Source: Schoenoplectus triqueter
Lineage: Eukaryota; Streptophyta; Magnoliopsida; Poales; Cyperaceae
Assembly (NCBI GenBank): GCA_964058805.1
Contig: CAXKVV010000052.1
Location: forward strand, 1 to 60,263
DNA length: 60,263 bases
Reading direction: 5' to 3'
The notes beneath the pieces were generated by a model that had not been told where the DNA came from, searched no databases, and saw only the letters and a list, made by a program, of their open reading frames with translations. A program made the position numbers and the translations under genes. Positions 35,701 to 45,563 of the stretch are shown piece by piece (the first letter of the stretch is position 1; each line of letters begins with the position of its first letter).

Positions 35701-38700
35701 TTGAAAATTGATCCAACCTTCAAGCCGATTAAACAAGCGCCAAGGCGAATGAGAATAGAGCTCAAAGAGAAGGTCGTGGAGGAGACAAAGAAACTCATCG
35801 ACGCAGGCTTCATACGGGAAGAAGAGACGCCAGAATGGGTGGCTAGCATTGTCCCGGTTAAAAAGAAAAATGGGCAGATCCGCATTTGCGTGGACTTTCG
35901 GGACTTAAATAAGGCGTGCCCTAAAGATGATTTTCCGCTCCCAGTAACTGAAATCATAATTGACCATACATCCTCCTATGAAGTCTTCTCCTTCATGGAC
36001 GGTTATGCGGGCTATAATCAAATCAAAATGGCGCCAGAAGATGAGAAGCATACGGCATTCCGCACGCCGATTGGCATATATTGTTACAAAGTCATGCCGT
36101 TTGGGCTGAAAAATGCAGGTGCCACCTACCAACGGGCGATGACGAAGATATTCGACGATCTGATCCACAAAATAGTTGAGTGCTATGTAGATGACCTAGT
36201 CATCAAGGCCATGTCATATGAAGAACACCTCCAATATCTTGAGGTCATTTTCAACCGCCTGAGAGAACATGCGCTCAAATTAAACCCGTTGAAATGCGCA
36301 TTCATGGTATCATCCGGTAAATTTTTGGGGTTTGTAGTACGCCATAGGGGAATTGAGATAGACCCGGGCAAGATCAAAGCAATAACTGAACTATCCCCGC
36401 CGAAGAATTTAAAACAATTGCGATCTTTGCAAGGGCAATTGGCGTACATCAGGCGGTTCATAGCCAACCTATCGGGTAAAATCCAACCCTTCACCCGGCT
36501 AACTAAAAAGAATATCCCGTTTAAGTGGGATGGTGAGTGCCAGCGAGCCTTTGAAGAAATCAAGACATATCTACTCAACCCTCCAGTGTTGGCGGCGCCC
36601 ATACCCGGGAAGGAGCTCATTCTATACACGACCGCCCTAGATGGATCCTTGGGAGCCCTATTGGCCCAAGAAAACCAGGATGATAATCAAAATGCGCTAT
36701 ATTACTTAAGTCGCATGATGGTAGGGGCAGAACACGGGTATTCACCGATCGAGAAGCATTGTTTAGCCCTAATCTTCGCGGTGAAGAAATTGAGGCACTA
36801 CATGCTAGCCCACAAAATCATTTTAATATCCAAGGTGGACCCTCTCAAATATCTGATGACTCGGCCAATGTTGACGGGGAGGCTGGCCAAGTGGGCTATC
36901 ATTCTCACCGAGTTTGACATCACCTATACACCGCAAAAGGCGATAAAGGGGCAGGCGCTAGCAGATTTCCTGGCTGCACACCCGATCCAAGATGACTCCC
37001 CATTAAAATGTGACTTTCCTGATGAGGAAACCCTACATGTTGAAGAAGGAAGTCCTATATGGGAGATGTACTTTGATGGTGCTTCTTCAATCAAGCCGAT
37101 CGCGAGCCCGGGAGTCCCAACTGTGCGAGCTGGCGCAGGACTAGTCTTAGTAACCCCGGAAGGCGGGATAATACGACATTCTCTGGCTTTAACTGAACCA
37201 TGTACAAATAATGAAGCAGAGTATGAGGCACTTATCGCCGGACTAGAGCTATCACTGGAGCTGGAAATCAAGGCTGTGCGTATCTTTGGGGATTCACAGT
37301 TGATAATAAATCAAATAATTGGCGAATACAAGGTCCTAAAGCCGGAACTAATACAATATCACCAGAAGGCCATGGAATTAATGAAGAAAATCCCGTACGT
37401 ATCCATCGAGAAGGTCACGAGGGCTGTGAATAGTGAAGCAGATGCGTTAGCCAAACTCGCCAAAGAGCTGGGTGAACCAACAGAGCCGGAAATCCACATC
37501 ATCGTTCGTAATAGAAGGCCATTATCATTGTGTCAAACAACAGATGAGGCGAATAATGAAAATGCTGGACTAGAAAAGATGGAATGCCAAGAAACAATGA
37601 TAACTGAAGACGATGATTGGAGACAGCCGTTCATTGAATATTTCCGGCATGGCACCCTCCCCAAAGATAAAAGAATCGCTGATCAACTAAGAAAACGGGT
37701 ACTACGGTATGCGTATGTGGGCAACACGCTATACCGTAGGTCTTATGATCAGTTATGGCTGAGGTGTGTATCAAAGCCTGAAGCCGAGCAGGTTATGAAA
37801 GAAGTTCATTCTGGGCTATGCGGAGCACATCAGTCTGGGCCAAAAATGAAGTTGAAGATCAAGCGAATGGGATATTATTGGCCCACGATGGTGGCTGATT
37901 GTGAAAAGCACGCAAGGAAGTGCCGCATGTGCCAGATACACGGCCCTTTTATACATCAAGCGCCAAACCCGTTGCACCCCACAGTAGCATCCTGGCCATT
38001 TAATATGTGGGGCACAGATATAGTGGGGCCCATAGACCCTCCTACGTCGAGAGGTCACCGGTTCATCCTGGCGGCGACAGATTACTTTACAAAATGGGCC
38101 GAAGCCGTTCCACTTAAAGAAGTTAAAGCATCCGATGTGGTTAAATTCTTCAAGACGCACATCCTCTACAGATTCGGCACACCGCAACGAATAATATCTG
38201 ATAATGGGACGGCCTTTAAGAGCTCCAAAGTCTATGCCCTGGCGGAGCAATTTAATATTGATTGGAGATTCTCGTCCATTTACAACCCGAGAGCCAACGG
38301 CCTGGCCGAAGCCTTTAATAAAACCCTAATAAATATCATGAAGAAGACCGTGGACGGCAACCAACGAGACTGGGATAATCGTCTGCAGGAGGCATTATGG
38401 GCTTATCGGACCACATACCGAACGCCTACGCAAGCTACCCCGTATTCTCTGGCTTTTGGGGTTGAAGCCGTTCTCCCTCTTGAGGTGGAATTACCATCAT
38501 TGCGGGTGGCTATGCAAAATGATATGACCATGGACGAATGCCAACAACTTAGACTAGACGAGTTGGATGCCATGGACGAGAAGAGGCTAATAGCCCAGCA
38601 GAACCTTGAAATATATCAGGCAAAAATGGCAAGGGCATATGACAAAATGGCGCGAGTCAGGGCATTTCAACAAGGGGAGCTTGTTCTTGTCCTTAAAAGG

Positions 38701-38865
38701 CCGATCATTGGCCGGCACATCGGCCCAAAATTCTCCCCGAACTGGGAAGGGCCATATGTAATTGAGAAGGTATACGAGGGCGGCGCATACCAACTCATAG
38801 ATCATGAAGGTGAGAGGCCCATGCCATCGATTAATGGGCGATATCTGAAGAAATACTACACATAG
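29740..38865 (+). CDS. gag-pol: Gag-Pol polyprotein of a Tat-lineage retrotransposon (3,041 aa)
   Basis: Uninterrupted ORF; the ATG at 29779 (GAAATGGCG, residue 14, just after TTTTTGCAG) may be the real start. Order: basic NLS-like KRRRRPSKK (~96-104); SVFSRLG twice (~276-295); coiled coil (~406-449); gag core (~540-710); zinc knuckle C815-H818-H823-C828; protease with D1180 in DAGSS and LLGRPW (~1252); acidic SGEEE-type repeats and a coiled coil (~1330-1547); second zinc knuckle C1641-H1644-H1649-C1654; unassigned stretch; RT (~2013-2214; D2087, YVDD with D2151/D2152); first RNase H (~2261-2416), where YTTAL replaces the usual YTDAS so it is probably inactive; archaeal-type RNase H (D2446, E2494, D2518, D2568); integrase (H2690, H2697, C2728, C2731; D2760, D2821, E2857, spacing 35); GPY/F-like NWEGPY (~3000). 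No chromodomain. It makes the particle, copies the RNA and integrates the DNA. Gag and Pol share one frame, so their ratio must be set by processing or splicing. Confidence 0.93.
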   Translation: MTNDFQVFLFLQEMAYFGNFNLAPYTVTPAQSPEGKLFMFFGTIPQELTIYGPAPVATITPATVQISILDEEEESITLTPKGISNNVMASPTASPKRRRRPSKKTAPKVTAQIARNSQASRKRALDAYQNQLVARPAIPVSNKFIALRIVAKNSATGQLRQAWEVPKPTPRPTQRPQRRQDKSQTPTEAIYKAHRALKQRKSVKNARSRRYVSRPDHSQGMAQPQAIASTPNPRRSIPKATPSTQQVWVPKGSQPTKPQSQAQPSKAGKPNAPSESVFSRLGQKSVFSRLGSRIPLNNLKITALDQTKKERRTARYEEHFSVNTISISYDTDPDTDGEVNMVQDDQSPPNQAHVTNTNKNNGRKGRPPKRVNPEGNSREGEDHNENPDLFDNEDDVETRPEMPIDEIEILKGHIEARDEELIRQRELIATMLKQNEELIKAVKSLQESQDANFKAGSSRQEGVHSTKSNHKGKQPVDSKPHPHRTIEVEAEPTGISRKEIQAMIAQQMQIAGGGYAIPPVKNCGHPYPAIYDLEEYPKGYVIPRFRTFSGEGNKDLNPEQHLAHFVASCGNTGGNDALLLRQFPQSLVGTAFQWYYSLENNSIRTWDEMADSFRARFVMVSDKINIADLASTKPKKGESMTDFINRWRNLSIKCDRTLTEDEAVNLIMKNIDGWMGMLLGVTKVNTFKDLLRSVSNMERMSPHTVPNFMNNRPQRGARAETKVAFTSLKDKMVANADTQSGSSGTNGNNYNKGPRPNPGGSSRSFESLKQKKSKPYSFRRDKVAQIFRGALKNGLTLPASKRPEDADKSDEPNFCPYHRIIGHSIEDCWVFKDWVEKAYKNGEITLPKGFLQSPSAHEQANMISHEEEKIPGQLSENQEEPWTMHLSKKSIKILKALKKEPGMKWKDDITPVVPPKPRVYYKVDQSQDQVLKKRKKHRSNKSKKNKIEEYEQGSPEAITLQHFISKEDWEKLTLGQKKENVDEEINKEESEEIWGASCNMVYSSHDEDMPTLEEMFFPNDEGEASTSGTKNEECKAVLRSGTYIPERQAPKDSDKGKDKALNKGKEVENPSKNPKRTRSTGEEYNVLAHLRKIPALLSIFDALMMSQDLREVLIQALQDPEKYKSYFIEQNMQEALFTAKRAACINFTDDDLLIGTVDHNRPLYITGNCGGQKISHILVDAGSSINIMPLKTLKTITLDVKNLSDEKVIIHGFNQNSQKALGAITLNLQCGSLKAPTKFYVIDAETSYRALLGRPWLHSNQVIPSTLHQCLKYIENGKQKRIDGDVKPFGVHEIKFNDAQYFLPKSAVAPSRPITKAGQKPFNKDPKFDTSSGEEEEVKFNIKPRGARAQRPGRKSGEEATFRFKQVATYKAQIKPSEINASDSEEEVIFNFKPANTPQIQIIEATSGEDSEDSNNSGDTTSGEESGHDRQPWEEESDEEIIYHILENPYKGPETDNESEESYMINTGPGSGRDNPVRPRPINEERSWRENFEGRVWNAIDEIRHQVENNRREVSEQWEVMQDIKTQHNEIMIMIENLQTAIYNSELLKEMTSEPRSGTPERQAPDSGKRVIVIVDESKGEETKAKQPTVMQTLKVKKSKPYSFLKNKTARIFEQALKSGLTLPVCKRPADIERAGEGEFCPYHRILGHTIEECWVFKDLIEEGHRNGTIQLPKSFQQDPAPHNSNSKGKGVAYTISHTPVPSKPKVARRKPIKEIYRSNSVMNIEIEEEMAALEITVVPERHFKDLIPREVNHIQTLKTFVVPAKVERIKGKTIIHKAIIFYQSDSTQSLKNPDHNTWKKWVIEQESENATSSNAASHPFGKELYKLAKRAKCLRDISKAEAKRFDELWNGGQNKVLGLDGKIKYTRGLGYNCDDAACFEGSLNEYRMKESCCMTSVEMPDNETEEDNTPVLKNALKQLEKEPNTVDELAEINLGTEEDPRPTFISASLPEEVADRLKTFLKSYMDCFAWSYKEMPGLDPNVAVHYLKIDPTFKPIKQAPRRMRIELKEKVVEETKKLIDAGFIREEETPEWVASIVPVKKKNGQIRICVDFRDLNKACPKDDFPLPVTEIIIDHTSSYEVFSFMDGYAGYNQIKMAPEDEKHTAFRTPIGIYCYKVMPFGLKNAGATYQRAMTKIFDDLIHKIVECYVDDLVIKAMSYEEHLQYLEVIFNRLREHALKLNPLKCAFMVSSGKFLGFVVRHRGIEIDPGKIKAITELSPPKNLKQLRSLQGQLAYIRRFIANLSGKIQPFTRLTKKNIPFKWDGECQRAFEEIKTYLLNPPVLAAPIPGKELILYTTALDGSLGALLAQENQDDNQNALYYLSRMMVGAEHGYSPIEKHCLALIFAVKKLRHYMLAHKIILISKVDPLKYLMTRPMLTGRLAKWAIILTEFDITYTPQKAIKGQALADFLAAHPIQDDSPLKCDFPDEETLHVEEGSPIWEMYFDGASSIKPIASPGVPTVRAGAGLVLVTPEGGIIRHSLALTEPCTNNEAEYEALIAGLELSLELEIKAVRIFGDSQLIINQIIGEYKVLKPELIQYHQKAMELMKKIPYVSIEKVTRAVNSEADALAKLAKELGEPTEPEIHIIVRNRRPLSLCQTTDEANNENAGLEKMECQETMITEDDDWRQPFIEYFRHGTLPKDKRIADQLRKRVLRYAYVGNTLYRRSYDQLWLRCVSKPEAEQVMKEVHSGLCGAHQSGPKMKLKIKRMGYYWPTMVADCEKHARKCRMCQIHGPFIHQAPNPLHPTVASWPFNMWGTDIVGPIDPPTSRGHRFILAATDYFTKWAEAVPLKEVKASDVVKFFKTHILYRFGTPQRIISDNGTAFKSSKVYALAEQFNIDWRFSSIYNPRANGLAEAFNKTLINIMKKTVDGNQRDWDNRLQEALWAYRTTYRTPTQATPYSLAFGVEAVLPLEVELPSLRVAMQNDMTMDECQQLRLDELDAMDEKRLIAQQNLEIYQAKMARAYDKMARVRAFQQGELVLVLKRPIIGRHIGPKFSPNWEGPYVIEKVYEGGAYQLIDHEGERPMPSINGRYLKKYYT

Positions 38866-39539
38866 CCCGGAGCGGGGCCGATCGAGTAGTATCTATTGTA
38901 AATAAATAAGGAGGGAATAAGTGTTCGTTTACACACACGTGCACGAAACACGAACCCATGTCTAACCTCCACTTTTACATAAAAACCCCAAAAACCCTAC
39001 TTGTGCATCTGTAAATAGAATGCATCCAAAAATCCAAAACCACACAAACACATTTAGCCCTATAAAATGAAAAAATAGAATAAGGGAATACAACGCCAAA
39101 ACCACGCGAGAATGTAAGGCGAGAGCTTTGGTGTTTGGGCTCACAATACAAATACCACTGAGTTTGTCCATTTAATACAGAATAAACACAAAAATGGGCA
39201 GGGTTTGCAGTTTGTCCCTCAAACTATCTGTTGCCCAATGACGAAAGTTGCTCATATTGGTCGCCCGCGGCGCAAGTCAAGGGATAGGTCGAGCAAATTG
39301 GTGGCTAGTAAATAGTCGCTTCTGAGGGCATGTAAATAAATAACTCTCGTATTATTAGTAACATGTATCACTAATAACCAAAAAATCTGCCTTCTCCTAA
39401 TAAAATAAATGGACATATATGCAAAACAATAAAAACCTATTTTCCTACATAAAAAAAAGAAAATGATAATAAAAAAATAATAAAATCTTTTCAATAAGGG
39501 GTTGCCACCTTTGTCCCCGACACCACGAGTGTTATACAA

Positions 39540-40012
39540 AGCCAGGTTGGGTGCATTCATCCGTAAAAGCACCACACGCCCGAAGAAATGGTGTGTCATA
39601 ATCCCACGACATATTATGGAGGGGTCAGATCAAGGGTTTACGCTTGTACCCGACATTTCATGTTAAACAAAGCGGCTCGTTTAAAGAAGTGACTCAGGTC
39701 ATGGAGAGCGGACCTACCCGATGAAAGCCTGTCTCGCAGGGATGCGTGATGGATGTTTGAGGGTAGCTAAAATATAAAAAAAACTAGGTTGGGTACATTC
39801 ATCCGCAAAAGTACCACACGCCCAAGGAGGTGGTCTGTTTCTAATCCCAAAATAGATCATGGAGGGGTCAGATTAAGGGTTTATGCTTTTACCCGACATT
39901 CAGTGTCAGATAAAGTAATTCGCTTAAAGAAGTGACTCAGGTCATGGAGAGCGGACCTACTCGATGAAAGCCTGTCTCGCAGGGATGCGTGATGGATGTT
40001 TGAGGGTAGTAC
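39540..40012 (+). repeat. Tandem repeat, ~240-bp unit, two copies, in the element's 3' region
   Basis: Copies at about 39540-39770 and 39781-40012 share AGGTTGGGT.CATTCATCCG, ACCACACGCCC, ATGGAGGGGTCAGAT and GAAGTGACTCAGGTCATGG, then CCTGTCTCGCAGGGATGCG. The second halves are nearly identical and the first halves diverged. Confidence 0.85.
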
Positions 40013-40818
40013 CCCCACAAAACAAATTGAGTGGAGATGAGTGAATGTAAGTTTCCACTTTAGCACGCAACGGTGCACAGATGAGGGGAGAGTGGGTGAG
40101 CTTCCACAAAATAAATGTCAATTAAATATACAAGGAGCATCCACAAAATGGTGTTATCAATTGCATCCATAATCCAATTGATACTGGTAAGTTTATCCAT
40201 CAGTAATAAAGGGATAAACAGGTTTATTCTGTACCCGGCCTAGAGGTCAATACAGACAGGTTCGGTATCCGTAAAATACCACGGTTACTTCAGTTCTGTA
40301 TTGTAATAAATAAAGAGAAGCTATGTATAGAATAAGTGCAATAGGGTGCTGTAAAGTTTTCCCTTTTTCTATTTTTGTACTTAGATGCTATGTGAAAATA
40401 AAAGCAGCTGTATTAGGCACTTTTGCAACTAAGATTGAGAGTGTAAAATGTGAAGAGCTTATGAAAAATCTCCCATACTGCGAAAGAAGAGATGAGAAAA
40501 TAGCAAAGCAGGCGATCAACATCCCCAACAGTGAAAGAAAAAAGAAGGAAAGTGAAATAAGGTAGCCGAGAGATGCTATCTTTACTTACCCCCATAGTGG
40601 CTGAAGCAGGTAGCTCAGCAGGAGGCTGAGTACATGCACCATTATCCCACGAGCGAGAGGCTGAGAGGACAGGCCCCACCATATTGCGCTCATGAGAAGA
40701 ATCTGATTAAAGGAAAATCTATCGAAGTCTAGCCTGAACCCGAAGAGGAGAGAGGTGTGTCGGATATGTGCACCAAAGCAGGCCCTTCAAATTGCCAAAT
40801 TCTTCAGGACCCGCTTTG

Positions 40819-40831
40819 GTGGGTGGCTCTT
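40819..40831 (+). other. Possible polypurine tract (weak)
   Basis: GGTGGGTGGCTCT directly precedes the 3' LTR. Plus-strand priming needs a purine tract here. This one is G-rich but interrupted by pyrimidines, so the call is by position only. Confidence 0.3.
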
Positions 40832-43800
40832 TGTTTACCCCTGAAAGGTTGAAAGAAGAAATACAGGAGAAAAAGCCAAGATCAAACCCTAGGAGCTGAA
40901 ATAATATAATCCCTATGCCACATGAAATGATGTCAATGCCAAGCTAGCATTTTGATGCAACTAGTCATGAGAAATTCCAAATGTGATTTTTGCTTTCAAG
41001 GCTGACCTGGTGCCAAAGCTGCGAGCAACCACCTAACCATGCTTTAATTTGTGTCAATTGCTGATAAGTAGTCAGCTCTATGACCAAATTACCCTCATGT
41101 TAAGGGATTGAAAGTCAATTTCACAAGACTGATCAGGTGCCAAAGCTGGGAGCAACCACCTGATCAAGTCTAGATTTGTATTAATTGTTGATAAGTAGTC
41201 AGCATTTGATCAAATCAAACCCTAATGAATATCAATATAAGTCTAATTGGTATTTAGTTAGGGTGGTTTCTGCAAGAGAGGGATAATTGGCAGAAACATT
41301 GAGCTACAACTGATAAATAGGGATTTTATAAGAATAAAATAGGATTTTATTGATCATGGAATTTTTAGCACAAGCAGATAGGGGTAAAATGGGAAAATAA
41401 AAATACAAGATGATTATCATGATTTTAGAGAATTTTGGTGAAAATTTCATGATTTTTGGATGAAGGGATCTATTAAAATTAATTGGAGAAAGAAAATCAG
41501 ATAAATCCAAGGGTCAGGATTTGATCAGGGAATTTAAGGGTGCAATTTGAAGCAAAGAGTCCAGTTGGGTACAATATGGGGATGACAAGCAGAAAGCTCT
41601 GGTTAGAGCGCTGAAGAGAATTCAATTAGAAAGGAAGAAATACAGAGGTGAACCCGGCGCTCCTCTACTGTCTCTCATTAACCCTGACATGTGGGGTCGG
41701 TTTACGAGCACCAAGTTTATTCAAAATCCGGCTGGTCCCTATTTCTTATTCTTTCACTTACACCCGGGTCCCATCTGTCAGGAACCCCTCTCTTCTCGTG
41801 CTTTGGTCTATACACACCGGGATCATGCAAGCAAGGTAATAGATTCAATTTCCTCCCTCCCCCCGACCTTCTTCTCTTATTCCCGATCGTTCTCTGACCT
41901 AGAGATAAAAATGGCGCCCAAGCAGTCTGTGCAAGAAAGCCCCCTCGTGATACATCAATCGAAAGCTTGCAAGAAGAAGAACATGGAGCAGTAACTCATT
42001 TGTCAAATAGTACCCTGTGTTACACTCGCATTGAAGATGTATTCAACTCGACCAAAATTCAATTGAGGCAACCTAAAGCTTAATTGTCCCAATTAACACC
42101 TCGGAGGGCATCTCTGGGCCTTCACGACACTGATTAAACCCTTAGACTTGGACTTCAACACCTCTAAACCCGAGACTCACCAATTTGCCAATCGGCCATG
42201 AGGTGAAGCGCCCAAAGTCAGTACCAGAGTGTGTAAATGGCCAAGGAAGGGAATTGAGCCTATCCCTGGGACTAGTGTGATACTAATAAGGCTTGCAGTT
42301 GGAAGAATTGACCAAGAGATGAGTGAAATTGACCCAATGCTTTAAATCAGATTTTAGATGGAAATAGAGGTCTAGGGTGCCTAATTGGATCTTCCTATTA
42401 CCCAAACCCATTAAGGAGGATATTGAGGTGATGTGTGGATGCCTAGAAGTTTCTGGAAGAGTCCAGAAGGGGCGAATTATATAGATAACCGTTGAGTGGC
42501 ATTGTTGTAATTTTAAACAAAACCTAACAGAATAAAAAGCCGCCACCATTTTAGTTGTTGTGAATCAACAACTGTCTCAGAATGGTCCTGTGGACCATAA
42601 GGTGCATCAAAGAGGTGATCAAGCTAGAAATAAAAGAGCCAAGTGTAGATGATGAAAAAGAACTGGAAAAACTGGCATAAAGTGAAAAATTGATGATTGC
42701 CAAGCTGGCAATCCGGACCTGGGCAATTTCCTCCAACAAACACAACCCAAGCTGATCCTGGCCCTTCAATTTCTACATCAAAGGTCAAAATAAAGCCATC
42801 TCAGCAATCCATGGGAGAGAAGAAACACAAATTGTGTTGAGGAAAAGCACAATCCAACCAAGACCCGACCAATTGACCCTATATAAACCTTAGACAGCAA
42901 AGAGCAGGGCAGGGAGGCTTTTCAGTAGCAAGAACACTATAACACTCCACTATTCAGTTCTGTTGATAAAATACCCATGTGTACACTACCCTTATCAACA
43001 AAGACCTCACCCATGCTAATTGATCTCGGTCAAGAACTTGAGAACTTAGCAAAAACAGCAAGATCCTAGCTAATTGATCCCAGTCCGAGGAGAAGAAATG
43101 GTGATCGAGATCCAAGAAGAAATGGTGTTGATCAATTGATAGTAGATTCAATTGAGTCTCTCAATTAGATCACATCAAATCTCTCTCCATAGATGTTGTC
43201 TATTATCTGCTCAACCACAAGACTTGGCAATGCTTCACAAGTGTAATCTCTTTCTTTTAGAAATAAAATTCTTGCAAGCAAAGGTGAAGCTTCTTCTCTT
43301 TGTTCTTCTTATTTCTTTTGTTGTTCTTGATCGTTCTTTAACATTGTACAACACTAGAGTTGCTGTTTAGATTGGTTGAAGGGTTTTTGTAACCCTCCCA
43401 ATACCATTGTAACACTGGTTATTCAAATTCAGTGTATTCCAATCAAGATAGCAAGCGCACCAGAGGTGATTGAATATTGTGCATCGCTCATACCTTCCAA
43501 TTTTAATTAAAAGCATGAAATTCATATAAAGATTAGTATACAGGAGGTTTAGAATGATGTATAGATGCGTATGTGAGGTCAGTAAAATTGAATGATCAAG
43601 ATTGTCACGAGTTTAGAATCGGTACCGGGTGGTATTACATGGTGGGTTGGCTCAGCTTCCGTTTGGGTAATTTTCAGTACAAATACAATTAACAAATATG
43701 TTGGCTAGACCACGGCGATGTATACTAACACAAGAATTGTAAAGATCATCAATCAATTGAGTAAGAAATTGATAAAACAATTCGGTATTAAAATTGCCAC

Positions 43801-45519
43801 TGGTACCGAAAACGGTACAGGCATCGCTACCATTCTACCGTACCGATTCGAAATCCAAGACCATAGCCGTATTCTTGACACTCGAGCGATTCCAGTAGTG
43901 CCCTCCGATCTCCGGCTAGCTAGCAGAAACACCATATCACCACCTGAGCACGTATCTCAAGTACCGTCGGGAAAGATAGTGAAGGAGCGTTTGAACGAAG
44001 GACCCAAAGGAACAGGCACGAATCGTGAAGCCATCCAACGAATCGCGTAGGAATACAGATTGAAAATTAGAGTGGAGATGCTTATCTCATCTACACGAAT
44101 CTATATATCCATTTGATGGTCCAGATTAAAATCATAGGAAGGCGGCCTAAGGCAATAATAGTTGGCCCATAGGAGATTAAGGCAGTGATATAGGCCCAAA
44201 CTTGAAGTAATTAAAATCCAAACAGAGGTGAATTGGACTCATTTAGTAATAAGGCTTGCTTAGTAAAGTCGCGGCCCAGTAGTAAAAATAAAATATATAT
44301 AAATCTCGGCCCAATCTGCTAAGCCCAACTGGCAGTTAATAACAGAAATAAAAATAATAATAATAAAGAGTAAATAAATTATTTGGAGGCTCTCCTAAAC
44401 TCCAAATTAACTCAAATTTGTTTCTAAAATTTCCTTATTTTTCATACTATTTTTCTATATGATAATATTCCAGTTTTAAAAATATAATCATGTTAAAACA
44501 ATTTAAAAGCAAAATACATTACATATATTGGTATATTTGACCTAGCTTTGACTTGCCATTTTAAATACTATAAAAATTCCAAAAATACAAATAAAAATCA
44601 TAAATAATAACTAGATATATTTTAGTGATTTTTCAAGTGATTTTCCATGAAATAATAATGATGATAGTAATATACTATAATAAATAATGAGATTAGCTAT
44701 ATTCTTTGATAAATAAAAAAATAATAATAATAATAGATATTATATTGATATTTTCTGTAAAAAGAATAATAAAAATAAATAGCACAAAATATACAAAAAT
44801 ATACTACCATGGTAATAAATAGTAAAATACATTTTCTTTTATAATAAAGAATGATAATATAGTTTTATAATATGAATTGTATTTCTTTTATTTCTATACA
44901 AATATATACAATAAAAAAAATACTTTTGATGAATAAAATGTAATAAAAATAATAGTTGTAATAAAAACATAATGAATTTCATCTCTTATGGCTATTTTCA
45001 ACTAATAATAAAAAAATTTATACTTTTCTATAGATAATAAATAGAAATAATAAAAATAGATATAATGAATAGTATAATAAATAGAATAGAATATTAATAA
45101 TGATTTCTTTTTAGCTATAAAAAAAATAATAATAAAAAAAAATAATAATAAAATATATAAATAAAAATAATAATAATAATAAAAATAATATAGCTATCTT
45201 TTGATTTTGTAAATAATTCCTACATAATGAATAGTGTTTCAACATAATGGAATATAATAATAAAATTCTATTATTTTGGCTACTATAAACATTTTGAAGA
45301 TATAAATAAAAACATAGCCATCTTATTTTCTATTATCTTTGTAAGTGATTTTCTACAAAATAAATAGAGTTTAGAAATAATAAAAAATAAAAATTCTACT
45401 ATTTTAGCTATTATAAAAATCCCAAAAATATAAATGAAACTCTAGTTAAATAGTTAACCCCTTTTCCTATTATTTTTGTAAATAATTTTCTACATAGATA
45501 AATAGAGTTTAAAAATAAA

Positions 45520-45563
<44 letters not shown>

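Larger units (their letters stand above)
38866..40831 (+). other. Noncoding 3' region between gag-pol and the 3' LTR
   Basis: About 2 kb without a convincing gene. It contains a tandem ~240-bp repeat (39540-40010). Small frames (plus 40323-40565, 80 codons; minus 40413-40682, 89 codons) have no familiar motif. Some Tat elements carry an extra gene in this position, often antisense, so the minus-strand frame is a weak candidate only. The last bases before the LTR (GGTGGGTGGCTCT) are the only purine-leaning tract and a poor polypurine primer. Confidence 0.6.

Noticed and set aside
29971..38805. Many minus-strand and off-frame ORFs across gag-pol
   Set aside because: Shadows of the 3,041-residue ORF; none has a recognisable motif.
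40323..40682. Overlapping plus and minus frames before the 3' LTR as an extra retrotransposon gene
   Set aside because: Position would suit an additional Tat gene, but both frames are short and unlike anything known to me.
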